From positions 124,001-188,000 of the forward strand of contig NZ_WVIE01000010.1 in assembly GCF_010091945.1 (NCBI RefSeq): a stretch of DNA of 64,000 nucleotides, written 5' to 3'. The notes beneath the pieces were generated by a model. The model made no database searches, had not been told where the DNA came from, and saw nothing but the letters and a program-made list of their open reading frames with translations. Both the position numbers and the translations under genes were made by a program. Source of the DNA: Myxacorys almedinensis A. Its GTDB lineage: Bacteria > Cyanobacteriota > Cyanobacteriia > Leptolyngbyales > Leptolyngbyaceae. Position 1 is the stretch's first letter. Each line of letters begins with the position of its first letter. Of this stretch, positions 56,020-64,000 are shown piece after piece.

Positions 56020-56261
56020 ATTGAATTTCTAAATCAAAACCATCAAGCAGCATCGATATTTTTTCAGTTAGCTATTAACAAAATGTAGTGAAACAATTTG
56101 TTAACCCATGATGCCGCCTTACGTTCTCTGAATTTCTCAGAGGAAACCCAAGTTTTTCCGCTATAGTTCCGTATGGATAGCTAGAAAATTGAGACTCTAA
56201 ATCGTCTCTATTCCTAAGCTAGACCCCATTTTTGGTTGTTGACTGTTAATAGGAGCACGGT

Positions 56262-58889
56262 TTGGTGTTTGGGATCACACGCTGGCGTAAAACAACTCGG
56301 ACGCTTTCACTCTCTTTAGTGTTGGCAATGACGGTCAGTTTGTGGGGCTGTGGGGGGTCTGCTCCGGCTACGGTTCCACCAGAGGCAATCAGCACGGGGC
56401 GCAACGCTGGGAAGACTGCGCCTAACGCCAAACCTGCCCCAACAAAGGTTTCTGGTAAACTTTCGGAGGTGTCTCCCCCAGAAGTGCTTGGGCAGCTTAA
56501 AGAGGCGCTGGATCGCTATCAGCCACAGGTGACGATCGCAACCCCAAAATCGAATGAGCTTTTAAACGACAACACCGTTTCGGTCAAACTTCAGGTCAAA
56601 GATTTACCTGTATTTAAAGATGAAACATTAGGATTAGGTCCTCACATCCACCTGTTTTTAGACGACCAGCCCTACCAAGCGGTTTACGATGTCAGCAAAC
56701 CCTTTGTCCTAACCGATCTCGCACCGGGGACTCATACTCTACGAGCGTTTGCCAGTCGCCCTTGGCACGAAAGCTTTAAAAATGAAGGGGCTTACGCTCA
56801 GACAACCTTCCACATTTTTACCAAGACTCCTAATAATAGTCCTGATACTAATCAGCCGCTTCTGACCTACAGCCGTCCTCAAGGCAAGTATGGAGCAGAG
56901 CCGATCATGCTAGATTTCTATCTCACCAATGCACCGCTTCATTTTGTTGCTCAAGAAGATGAGAAAGATGAAATCGCCGATTGGCGGATCAAAGCGACGG
57001 TGAACGGCAATAGTTTCATTCTCGATCGCTGGCAACCGATCTATCTAAAAGGTTTTGAATCGGGCAAAAATTGGGTTCAGTTGGAATACATTGATGAAAA
57101 TGGCAACGCAATCCAAAACGTTTACAATAATACGGCTCGTCTCTTCACCTACGAACCAGGTGGTAACGATGCTCTTTCAAAACTAGTGCGCGGCGATTTG
57201 TCGTTTGATGCCGCTCGCGGCATTGTTGAACAGAACTACACGCCCTCCCAACCAAGTCCAAAACCAGAGCCGAGCCAATCTCCGACGCCTAAACCGTCTC
57301 CTAGCCCCGAACCAAAGCCTGCGCCTACAGTGCCCGTCGTTCCGATCGTTCCTCTACCAGAAGTAAGAGAAAAGCCACCTGCTGAACCTCAGAAGGCTCC
57401 GGTGATTGACTTGAAGGAAAAGGAAAAAGAAGAACTTCCCACCGTTACTCCAACTCCAGAAAGTAAGTCTGGCAATACACCTAAAGCCGGTTTCTTCAAT
57501 CGTTTTCGTCGTGGGGCTGAAAAACCTGCGCCGAGTGGGACTCCTTCTCCGGTTTCCAGGGAAGCACCCAACCCTGTGACCTCTGATGAGGAGGCGACAC
57601 CATCAGAGGCAAAACCTGAGTCTAAAACTCCTGAAATTCCGAAAATCATCAAGGCTAAAGAGTCAGAATCTCAAAAAATAGAGGTTAGAGAGCCAAAATC
57701 AACCGTTCCTGCTGTCAAAGCGCCTGACGTGAAAGTGCCTGAAGTAGAGGCTCCACCTGTAATTCCTCCGATGCCCGTAGTTCCTTCGATTAAAGAAGCG
57801 CCAAAAGGTGGATTTTTCAATCGTTTTCGAGGGATTCCAAAGCCTACATTAAGTCCTACGCCTGCTCCTAGGGCGTTACCCAGCCCTGCTGGGGCAATTG
57901 AGACAAAAGAGCCTGACACCGTTGCTCCTGAGAGTGAATCTCCTAGAGATCCGGTGCTTGAGCGCTACGATCGCAACGTCAAATCTACTCAGTCTGCTCC
58001 AAAAGGGGTTCCTACTCCATCACCAGAACCTACCGAGAAATTTGAGGATCTCAAAGCAACCGAGCCGAAACCTTCTGGACGCTCTACTCGACGTTTGAAG
58101 CAGAAAGGCTCGTCTGAACAGGTCAAAACTGTTGAGCCGCCAAAAGCGATCGAGCGAGCAGTACCCAACCCGTCTGCGACAAAAACTCCGGGCAGCGCGC
58201 CTGTTCCAGGCAAGGCTTCCTCCCCGGTAGAAGATCTTGAAGCGACGGAGACACGTTTACCTGAGTTTGCTGCGCCAATGCCTGCCCCCAAAACTGCTCC
58301 GAAAGCGGGGTTTTTCAATCGCTTCCGTCCGGCTAGTGCTCCCAAGATAGCGCCGAGTCTGACCCCAAAGGTTGAAGTTCCAAACCTGGTTCCAAGCCCG
58401 ATTCCTAGCCCCCAAGATCCGTTACAGATTTTAGAGAAAAAAGAAACGGCGGATAACAATCCTACGAAACCGAATGCTGCCGTGCGATCGCGGGATAACT
58501 TAGTGGATCGTCTTCTAAAATCACCAGAACCCACTCCGCCAGCCCCTAAGATCGAAAAAAATTCCGCTCCTGACCGGGTGCTTAATAAACCCTCAGAACG
58601 CCCTTCTACGAGTGTTCAACCAGGTGTTCAATCAGGTGTTCAACCCACCACTCAGCCTAGGATTCAACCGACTGCTAACCCGTTTGGAAACCAGGCTCCT
58701 TCGAGTCGTGAAGAGCGCCCTTCTAAAGGTAGCGCCCCAACCCCAAATGCCGAGCCTCACGTAGAGCCGCCCACCGCTCAGCCTGAAAAAGGTGAACCCT
58801 CTGATACGTCAGGATTTCAGCCCCAGACTGAGCTAGAACGGCGGCTCGGAATGCCCCTCAAAGCGTCTCCACTCACCCCAGTGCCCTAA
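56262..58889 (+). CDS. Large lipoprotein with a disordered tail bearing three GFFNRFR motifs
   Basis: An 875-residue protein starting at TTG 56262 or GTG 56265, both after AGGAG. A basic N-terminus and hydrophobic stretch end in a lipobox (LWGC, Cys30), so it should be lipid-anchored outside the cytoplasm. Residues about 70-325 form a folded, probably beta-rich domain (HIHLFLDDQPYQAVYDVSKPFVLTDLAPGTHTLRAFASRPWHES). From about 330 the chain is Pro/Ser/Glu-rich and disordered. K-[AG]-GFFNRFR recurs at 408-416, 515-523 and 681-689, the only hydrophobic islands in the tail. These look like short docking motifs. I recognise no full-length family. Confidence 0.88.
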   Translation: MVFGITRWRKTTRTLSLSLVLAMTVSLWGCGGSAPATVPPEAISTGRNAGKTAPNAKPAPTKVSGKLSEVSPPEVLGQLKEALDRYQPQVTIATPKSNELLNDNTVSVKLQVKDLPVFKDETLGLGPHIHLFLDDQPYQAVYDVSKPFVLTDLAPGTHTLRAFASRPWHESFKNEGAYAQTTFHIFTKTPNNSPDTNQPLLTYSRPQGKYGAEPIMLDFYLTNAPLHFVAQEDEKDEIADWRIKATVNGNSFILDRWQPIYLKGFESGKNWVQLEYIDENGNAIQNVYNNTARLFTYEPGGNDALSKLVRGDLSFDAARGIVEQNYTPSQPSPKPEPSQSPTPKPSPSPEPKPAPTVPVVPIVPLPEVREKPPAEPQKAPVIDLKEKEKEELPTVTPTPESKSGNTPKAGFFNRFRRGAEKPAPSGTPSPVSREAPNPVTSDEEATPSEAKPESKTPEIPKIIKAKESESQKIEVREPKSTVPAVKAPDVKVPEVEAPPVIPPMPVVPSIKEAPKGGFFNRFRGIPKPTLSPTPAPRALPSPAGAIETKEPDTVAPESESPRDPVLERYDRNVKSTQSAPKGVPTPSPEPTEKFEDLKATEPKPSGRSTRRLKQKGSSEQVKTVEPPKAIERAVPNPSATKTPGSAPVPGKASSPVEDLEATETRLPEFAAPMPAPKTAPKAGFFNRFRPASAPKIAPSLTPKVEVPNLVPSPIPSPQDPLQILEKKETADNNPTKPNAAVRSRDNLVDRLLKSPEPTPPAPKIEKNSAPDRVLNKPSERPSTSVQPGVQSGVQPTTQPRIQPTANPFGNQAPSSREERPSKGSAPTPNAEPHVEPPTAQPEKGEPSDTSGFQPQTELERRLGMPLKASPLTPVP

Positions 58890-58991
58890 GGTAGGCAGAG
58901 ATGGCGGTGAACCCCTAGAAGTTGAGCACCGGGAAACAAACAGAGAAACCCCTGGTAGACTAATTCTTATGTACTCATTAGTGGCAGTGCT

Positions 58992-60275
58992 ATGCCTCGA
59001 TTTCTCCATGTAGCAGACGTTCATTTAGGATTTGATCGCTACGACAGCAAAGAACGGACCAAAGATTTTTTCTACGCCTTTGAGGACGTGCTGAAGCGGT
59101 ATGCGATCGCACCTACCCCAAATGCAGAAGGGATTTTGTCTTCGGTCGATTTTGTGGTGGTTGCAGGCGATTTGTTTGAGCATCGTACGATTCAGCCCAA
59201 CATTCTTAACCAAGCCAAAATTTGTTTTCAGATGCTGAAAGAGCATCACATTCCTGCGATCGCAATCGAGGGAAATCACGATAACCGACCCTACGGCACG
59301 CAAACCAACTGGATTAAGTATCTAGCCAATGATGACCTGCTGATTTTGCTAGAGCCAGAGCGATCGCCCGACGGAGCGGTGATTTACGAACTGTGGGACG
59401 GTGAGGCAGGCGGATATATTGATCTTGATTGCGGCGTGCGAATTTTGGGATCGCAGTGGTATGGCGCGTCTGCCCCACGAGCGATCGAGTCGTTGGCACA
59501 AGCGATGGATCGGTTGCCGCCAAGTCCTGGTCATACGGTGATGTTATTTCACCACGGCTTAGAAGGACAAATTGCCCGCTATCAAGGCGCGCTAAAGTAT
59601 AGCGACTTGCTGCCGCTTAAAGAGGCAGGCGTTGATTATCTTGGATTGGGACACATTCACAAAAGCTATGTCGAGGAAAATTGGGTGTTTAACCCAGGGT
59701 CGATCGAAGCGAACAGCATTGAAGAAGCCAACTACGATCGCGGTGCCTTCTTGGTTGAACTCAGCGCCCAAGGGGTGCGGGCAGAGCTTAAAACCGATTA
59801 TCTTCAGCGATCGCTGGTTCGGTTAAAACTCAAGGCAACGGGAATTGAGAGTGCCCAGCAGATCGAAGCAGATGCGATCGCGCTGATCCACTCGGCGATC
59901 CACTCCAAAAAACTCAATCCTGCTGTTCAGCCGATGGTCGAATTAAAGATTGAAGGAACAGTAGGCTTCGATCGTTTTGAGTTAGACCTGAAGAAACTTC
60001 AGCAGGAATTAAAAACGATAAGCGGAGCGCTGATTTTCTTGCTGAAATATGAGGTGGATGCGCTTGAGTATGCGACGCCCTTGGCTGACGATGCGAGCCG
60101 ATTACAAATTGAACACGAAGTATTCACCGATTTGTTAGCGGCAAACACTACCTACAAAAAACGAGCGACCGACTTAGCCAAGGGCTTGATCGATCTAAAA
60201 GAGTTGCAGCTAGAAGCGCGATCGGAAATCGAACTGTATGAGTTTGCAGAGAAACTAATCGAACAGGGCAGCTAA
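58992..60275 (+). CDS. SbcD/Mre11-like metallophosphoesterase (DNA repair exonuclease)
   Basis: A 427-residue nuclease. The metal-binding motifs of SbcD/Mre11 are visible in order: DVHLGFD (9-15), VVAGDLFEH (55-63), IEGNHDNRPYG (about 95-105), FHHGLEG, and LGHIHKS. The C-terminal half (about 280-427) is helical and acidic and may bind a partner. Such enzymes work with SbcC/Rad50 ATPases to process DNA ends and hairpins; no sbcC gene follows here, so the partner must lie elsewhere or the protein acts alone. The upstream gene ends 102 bp away. Confidence 0.9.
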   Translation: MPRFLHVADVHLGFDRYDSKERTKDFFYAFEDVLKRYAIAPTPNAEGILSSVDFVVVAGDLFEHRTIQPNILNQAKICFQMLKEHHIPAIAIEGNHDNRPYGTQTNWIKYLANDDLLILLEPERSPDGAVIYELWDGEAGGYIDLDCGVRILGSQWYGASAPRAIESLAQAMDRLPPSPGHTVMLFHHGLEGQIARYQGALKYSDLLPLKEAGVDYLGLGHIHKSYVEENWVFNPGSIEANSIEEANYDRGAFLVELSAQGVRAELKTDYLQRSLVRLKLKATGIESAQQIEADAIALIHSAIHSKKLNPAVQPMVELKIEGTVGFDRFELDLKKLQQELKTISGALIFLLKYEVDALEYATPLADDASRLQIEHEVFTDLLAANTTYKKRATDLAKGLIDLKELQLEARSEIELYEFAEKLIEQGS

Positions 60276-60312
60276 AAACCTGCGATCGCAGAAATCGCGA
60301 TCTTGCGAATGC

Positions 60313-61905
60313 CTAGTGAATCAAGTCAATCGATTCGGTAGATATCGGCTGAGACTTCAACGGCAAAAGCGCTCTGAGTAACTGCCTCACAGAGGTTCTG
60401 CGCTCTTCTTGCACAAAAACCAACGGCAGCAGCGCCACAAATCGCACCCCTGTAGAGAGCACAAACAATCCCGGTAGACCCCCATAGTCGGCAAACTGAG
60501 CCAAAAATCCGCCTGCTGTTGTTCCTAACGCACCACTGACTCCTGCGATCGCCGCCGCCACCGCAAAATAACTCGACTGATTTCTAAGCGGCGCAATGCC
60601 CAACTGAATATTGTTGTTGCACAGGTCGATCGCTGCCCACGTTCCCCCTGCCACAATATGCAGCAACGGCAACCACAGCCACAGGGAAAGGGCATCTGTC
60701 CCCGTTCCGAGCCACAAAATCGGCGTTGCAGCCACCAAAACCCCCACCGTCAGCAGCAAAAACCGATTACCAACCCGATCGGCTAACTTGCCCCAAAAAA
60801 TCAGCATAATCAGGTTCGCCCCTGCCGTCAGGCTGTTGTAAAGCGTCACCCATCGCACATCGATCGCGAGATTATCCAACATGTAGAGATTGAAAAACGG
60901 GGCACTGAGATTGACGGAAAACATCCACACGCCAAAGTAACCCAGAAAGCGCAAAAAATTTCCATCTTGTAAAATCGCCGCGATCGCAGATTGAGGGGCG
61001 ATCGTCCTTGAGTCAAACCTTTTTTCCTCCCCATTTGCCGAAAGGCTGGGAATCAGATCAGCCTGTGCCTCAGCATTCTGAAGGTCGTTTTGCTGCTGCG
61101 GATTGATATCCGTCATACGCCACTGAAACGCCAGACTGAGCAACCCTGCTAAAATCCCGATCAGCAGAACAACTCCGTATCCTGCGATCGCGCCTTTTGG
61201 AAACAGCGATACCCCTAGCCCCGCCAGCGGAATCGAGATCAAACACGTCAAATTAGACGCACTATTGCGAATGCTAAAATAGCGCCCTCGTAACCGCCGG
61301 GGCACTAGTGCCGCCATCCAACTCAGCCACGAGGCACTGCCAAACGCGCCCATCACATGGGTGACCAACAAGATCACCAGCGTCCAGACAATCAGCACAT
61401 GGGCATCAATGTGATTAGAGCTAAACAGCGCAATTCCAACAATCAGCAATAGCCATCCCAACCGGGCTGGTATATAAATCCACAGGCAATAATTGTGTCG
61501 GCTTGGCGTGCGATCGCCCAAATATGCCCCCAAGGGCTGCATCAAATTTGCCAACATCGGAATCGACGCCAACATGCCAATTTCAGTCGGGTTGGCGTGC
61601 AGCCCAACTAGAAAATTGCTGAGCAGAACCCCCCCCGCAATGTTTGAAAAAACAGTGGCAAAAATTCCGTCTAAGGTTGAGGCACGCAGGCTTTGGCGAA
61701 TGTCAGCTTTAGAGAGACGAGACTCAGGTTCTGCACCCAACGAAAAAACAGGTTCGGTTCCGGTGATCGGTTCCGGTGATTCTTGCGACAGATGAGTGAT
61801 GGTTTCGGTTGTCCCTAACTCCACGGCTACCCTCTTGACGACACCTCGCTGAAAAAAGTCTATCGCGATTTTACGAGGCTTCCCATAGTAAACCGGAGAC
61901 CGCAA
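60313..61905 (-). CDS. MFS transporter
   Basis: A 530-residue membrane protein of the major facilitator superfamily with about 11-12 helices. The first follows a long hydrophilic N-terminus (about 70 residues, acidic, containing SRLSKADIRQSLRASTLDGIFATVF). MFS-like sequences include GAYLGDRTPSRHNYCLWIYIPARLG and WGKLADRVGNRFLLL, which carry the [DR]xxx[RK] loop motif. The start is uncertain: GTG at 61827 (VELGTTETITHL) would shorten it by 26 residues. Substrate unknown. It is divergent from the amidase gene. Confidence 0.85.
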   Translation of the reverse strand: MRSPVYYGKPRKIAIDFFQRGVVKRVAVELGTTETITHLSQESPEPITGTEPVFSLGAEPESRLSKADIRQSLRASTLDGIFATVFSNIAGGVLLSNFLVGLHANPTEIGMLASIPMLANLMQPLGAYLGDRTPSRHNYCLWIYIPARLGWLLLIVGIALFSSNHIDAHVLIVWTLVILLVTHVMGAFGSASWLSWMAALVPRRLRGRYFSIRNSASNLTCLISIPLAGLGVSLFPKGAIAGYGVVLLIGILAGLLSLAFQWRMTDINPQQQNDLQNAEAQADLIPSLSANGEEKRFDSRTIAPQSAIAAILQDGNFLRFLGYFGVWMFSVNLSAPFFNLYMLDNLAIDVRWVTLYNSLTAGANLIMLIFWGKLADRVGNRFLLLTVGVLVAATPILWLGTGTDALSLWLWLPLLHIVAGGTWAAIDLCNNNIQLGIAPLRNQSSYFAVAAAIAGVSGALGTTAGGFLAQFADYGGLPGLFVLSTGVRFVALLPLVFVQEERRTSVRQLLRALLPLKSQPISTESIDLIH

Positions 61906-62034
61906 TTTTGCAAAACTCCAGATTCACTCTGAGCAAGTCATGTCAAGATCCGATAGATCACCTACTCCAAACCCAGCCCAAAATATAGTATTTGCTACGC
62001 ACAACAAAAACCTTCCGTCTCTGGGATAGCATTC

Positions 62035-63480
62035 ATGGACTCTTTGGACTTAGCGTTTTCTTCTGCTCTAGAACAAGCACGGCTGATTCGAGAAAAACAA
62101 ATTTCCCCGTTAGAACTGACGCAACTTTATCTCGATCGCATCCAACAATTAAACCCACACTTAGGCAGCTTTTATACAGTAACGGCAGATCTGGCGTTGC
62201 AAGATGCCAGAGCCAAAACCGAACAGGTGATGCATGAGTCGGAGTTGCCGCCTTTGTTTGGTGTGCCGATCGCCATCAAAGACCTCAATCCGGTGAAAGG
62301 TCTTCCGTGTTCGTATGGCGTCAGCATTATTAAAAAACGGGTGGCTGAAATCGATGATCTAACCTACACAAAACTCAGAGCCGCCGGAGGAATCTTACTC
62401 GGAAAAACCGCAACATCCCAGCTTGGCTCGTTCCCTTACACTGAGCCTCCAGGCTTTGCGCCTACTCGCAATCCTTGGGATCTAGACTACACGCCGGGTG
62501 GCTCTAGCGGTGGCTCGTCATCGGCAGTAGCAGCGGGGTTGTGTGCGATCGCGCAAGGCTCAGACGGTGGCGGTTCGGTGCGAGGTCCAGCATCTTGCTG
62601 CGGATTGGTTGGCTTAAAACCCTCGCGGGGTCGCATTTCTCAAGCTCCGGTTGGGGAATATTTGGCGGGATGCTCAACCCATGGACCGCTCGCCCGGACT
62701 GTTGCGGATGCGGCGGCGTTTATGGATATCACCGCAGGCTATGTAACGGGCGATCCCTACTGGCTACCCAATCCTGAGCCGTCATTTTTGACGATGATTC
62801 GGCAGCCCCTTCGCCCGTTGAAAATTGGGGTGGTGACGACGATTGAGCCAGTGGGCAAAGCTGATCCAGAATGTGTAGCGGCGGTCGAAAAAATGGCTCA
62901 ACTGTTGGAGGGCTTGGGGCATTGTGTAGAGCCTGTGATCAGCAGCGATCGCACCTCCGTAGGCAGCGTACATTTAGGCGATATGGTAGAGCCGTTTACG
63001 ATCTTGTGGCGAACTCAGACGGATGTAGGCGTTCCCCCATTTTTTCTAGAAAAGGTAAATCGCTGGCTGTGGTGGCGAGCCAAATTTACCTCCGCCGCTC
63101 GCTATGTCAGGGCAATGCACCAAGCCCAAGTCTTTGCCCGCCGCGTGGTGCAACTGTGGGAGCCACTTGACGTGGTGCTAATGCCAATATTTATGGCTCC
63201 GGTGATTCGGGTAGGAGAATGGAAACGGCTCAGCCCTGCGCAGACCTTAGAGCAAATCATTCAATGGATTGCGCCGTTGCCCGCCTTTAACGTTAGCGGA
63301 CAGCCTGCAATCAGTGTGCCTGCGGGGTTTGATCAGCGCGGCTTGCCGATTGGAGTGCAGTTGGTGGGGCGTCCGGCAGAAGATGGAACGATTCTATCGT
63401 TAGCCGCGCAGATCGAACAGGCGCAACCATGGGCGCATCACCGTCCTAAATTTGCCACTAATCCCATAGAGCCGGGGTAG
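62035..63480 (+). CDS. Amidase-signature-family hydrolase
   Basis: A 481-residue enzyme with the Ser-cisSer-Lys triad of the amidase signature family: Lys82 in GVPIAIKDLN, the cis-Ser in TPGGSSGGSSSAV (about 154-164), and the nucleophile Ser181 in GSDGGGSVRGPASCCG. It hydrolyses an amide, but the substrate cannot be predicted; it is not GatA, since no gatB/gatC neighbours exist and the C-terminal part differs. It starts at ATG 62035 and ends 42 bp before the converging EndoU-like gene. Confidence 0.92.
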   Translation: MDSLDLAFSSALEQARLIREKQISPLELTQLYLDRIQQLNPHLGSFYTVTADLALQDARAKTEQVMHESELPPLFGVPIAIKDLNPVKGLPCSYGVSIIKKRVAEIDDLTYTKLRAAGGILLGKTATSQLGSFPYTEPPGFAPTRNPWDLDYTPGGSSGGSSSAVAAGLCAIAQGSDGGGSVRGPASCCGLVGLKPSRGRISQAPVGEYLAGCSTHGPLARTVADAAAFMDITAGYVTGDPYWLPNPEPSFLTMIRQPLRPLKIGVVTTIEPVGKADPECVAAVEKMAQLLEGLGHCVEPVISSDRTSVGSVHLGDMVEPFTILWRTQTDVGVPPFFLEKVNRWLWWRAKFTSAARYVRAMHQAQVFARRVVQLWEPLDVVLMPIFMAPVIRVGEWKRLSPAQTLEQIIQWIAPLPAFNVSGQPAISVPAGFDQRGLPIGVQLVGRPAEDGTILSLAAQIEQAQPWAHHRPKFATNPIEPG

Positions 63481-63522
63481 AGAGGCAGTTTGGCGCATCT
63501 CCACCAAAGCAACGATTTCTGC

Positions 63523-64000
63523 CTAGCGATCGCAGGTGGGTTCTCCTGGTTTTGGGGTGGCATCGGGGTAGAACGTAACGATCGCCCGCTCAGTCTTCAC
63601 AAACACCGCCTTAAACGGTTGTTGGGCATCGGGTTCTACAACGGTAAACAGACAGGCTTCTTTCCCGCTAGATTTGCTAGAAAAGCCCTTGAACGCTTGG
63701 CTAGCTTGGGTTAAAAGCTCCTCCGCGTCGCTAACGTAGGAATATCCTTTCTTGTCATCCCGAATCACCCGATTGCCTTGACGAACCTCGACTCCCAGCG
63801 TATAGATGGCTCCGTCTAACACTTCTTCTGCCCTCAAATTGTTTGCCAACCGTCCGCCAATGCCTTCAGATTGGAGTTGCAGGTAGCGCCCTCTAAAATG
63901 AAGCCCCCCAATTTGCTTTGCCCCACGAATCTCGCCACAGAAAATATGTTCAAAGCCTTTTCGCCCCGTCCAAATGCTTACTAGATCATCTCGAAACTGG
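63523..64000 (-). CDS. EndoU-like ribonuclease domain protein (5' end beyond window)
   Basis: The visible 158 codons (63525 to 63999) include GRKGFEHIFCGEI ... GGLHFRGRYLQL, which resembles the EndoU/XendoU pattern FEHVFVGEI ... GLHNW with two catalytic His, and end with FKAVFVKTERAIVTFYPDATPKPG, a family-like C-terminal strand pair. A Lys-rich turn (DDKKGYSY) could supply the third catalytic residue. EndoU enzymes cut RNA at U-containing sites; bacterial forms are often toxins or secreted effectors. The N-terminus, and so any signal peptide, lies outside the window. No immunity gene is evident downstream. Confidence 0.7.
   Translation of the reverse strand, partial: QFRDDLVSIWTGRKGFEHIFCGEIRGAKQIGGLHFRGRYLQLQSEGIGGRLANNLRAEEVLDGAIYTLGVEVRQGNRVIRDDKKGYSYVSDAEELLTQASQAFKGFSSKSSGKEACLFTVVEPDAQQPFKAVFVKTERAIVTFYPDATPKPGEPTCDR

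Larger units (their letters stand above)
55627..56261. other. psaA upstream region and lipoprotein promoter
   Basis: A 635-bp divergent spacer. On the minus strand a TATAAT hexamer is at 55867-55872, which would give psaA a leader of about 230 nt. The 11-bp tandem duplication at 55998-56019 lies in AT-rich DNA. On the plus strand AGGAG at 56251 is the ribosome site of the lipoprotein gene. No open frame is supported. Confidence 0.6.

Noticed and set aside
1-64000. Abundant GCGATCGC octamers as a possible local signal
   Set aside because: This is the genome-wide HIP1 motif of cyanobacteria; it supports the taxonomic call but is not specific to any gene here.

Overview
This 64 kb window comes from a cyanobacterial chromosome. 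It carries psaA-psaB, a complete CO2-uptake NDH-1MS operon (ndhF3, ndhD3, cupA, cupS), ictB, gun4, a CruA-type lycopene cyclase gene, ClpS and a CPP1-like J-domain protein. The octamer GCGATCGC (the HIP1 motif of cyanobacteria) recurs throughout. Intergenic short repeats and the large AAA/WD40 proteins suggest a filamentous or Leptolyngbya/Oscillatoria-like lineage; this is an inference, not a determination. I saw no rRNA, tRNA, CRISPR array or complete insertion sequence.

Layout. 1-4.1 kb: end of a SNF2 helicase, cysE, a PPOX flavoprotein and a TPR protein. 4.2-10.0 kb: the minus-strand CO2-uptake operon, with a fragment of a beta-carbonic anhydrase lying between ndhF3 and ndhD3. 10.0-10.85 kb: a gene-free spacer containing two kinds of dispersed repeat. 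10.85-22.4 kb: signalling (a HisKA_2 kinase, a REC-PAS-GAF hybrid kinase and a GAF kinase, the last two lacking the phospho-accepting His, and a LuxR-type regulator), with cruA, ictB and gun4. 22.9-29.4 kb: icd, a DnaJ-domain protein, cysK with an Rrf2 regulator, and acs. 29.4-38.2 kb: the accessory part of the window. It holds a 16-Cys copper protein beside a broken efflux-adaptor gene, an orphan solute-binding protein, a translationally coupled pair of AAA NTPases (one HTH-AAA, one AAA-TM-WD40) and an Rpn/DUF2887 nuclease, which is flanked by two copies of the 5' end of the HTH-AAA gene. 38.4-50.3 kb: ruvA, sucrose-phosphate phosphatase, mobA, a TIGR02587/TIGR02588 pair, a lone GvpF/L protein, DUF4350/DUF4129/CPP1 genes, an OmpR-type regulator, a histone-deacetylase-like protein, clpS and DUF4230. 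51-55.7 kb: psaB and psaA. 56-64 kb: a large lipoprotein with a long disordered tail bearing three copies of a GFFNRFR motif, an SbcD-like nuclease, an MFS transporter, an amidase and an EndoU-like protein cut by the window end.

Functional themes. Inorganic carbon acquisition (NDH-1MS, IctB), photosystem I and pigment metabolism (PsaA/B, Gun4, CruA) and cysteine synthesis (CysE, CysK, Rrf2) are the core themes. The best candidates for undescribed biology are the paired AAA NTPases with the Rpn nuclease, the carbonic-anhydrase fragment inside the CO2-uptake operon, and the GFFNRFR lipoprotein. Non-coding signals include a repeat family with three copies in 30 kb, two other duplicated segments, several exact two-copy tandem duplications of 11-15 bp in spacers, and striking palindromes upstream of a kinase, icd and an OmpR regulator.
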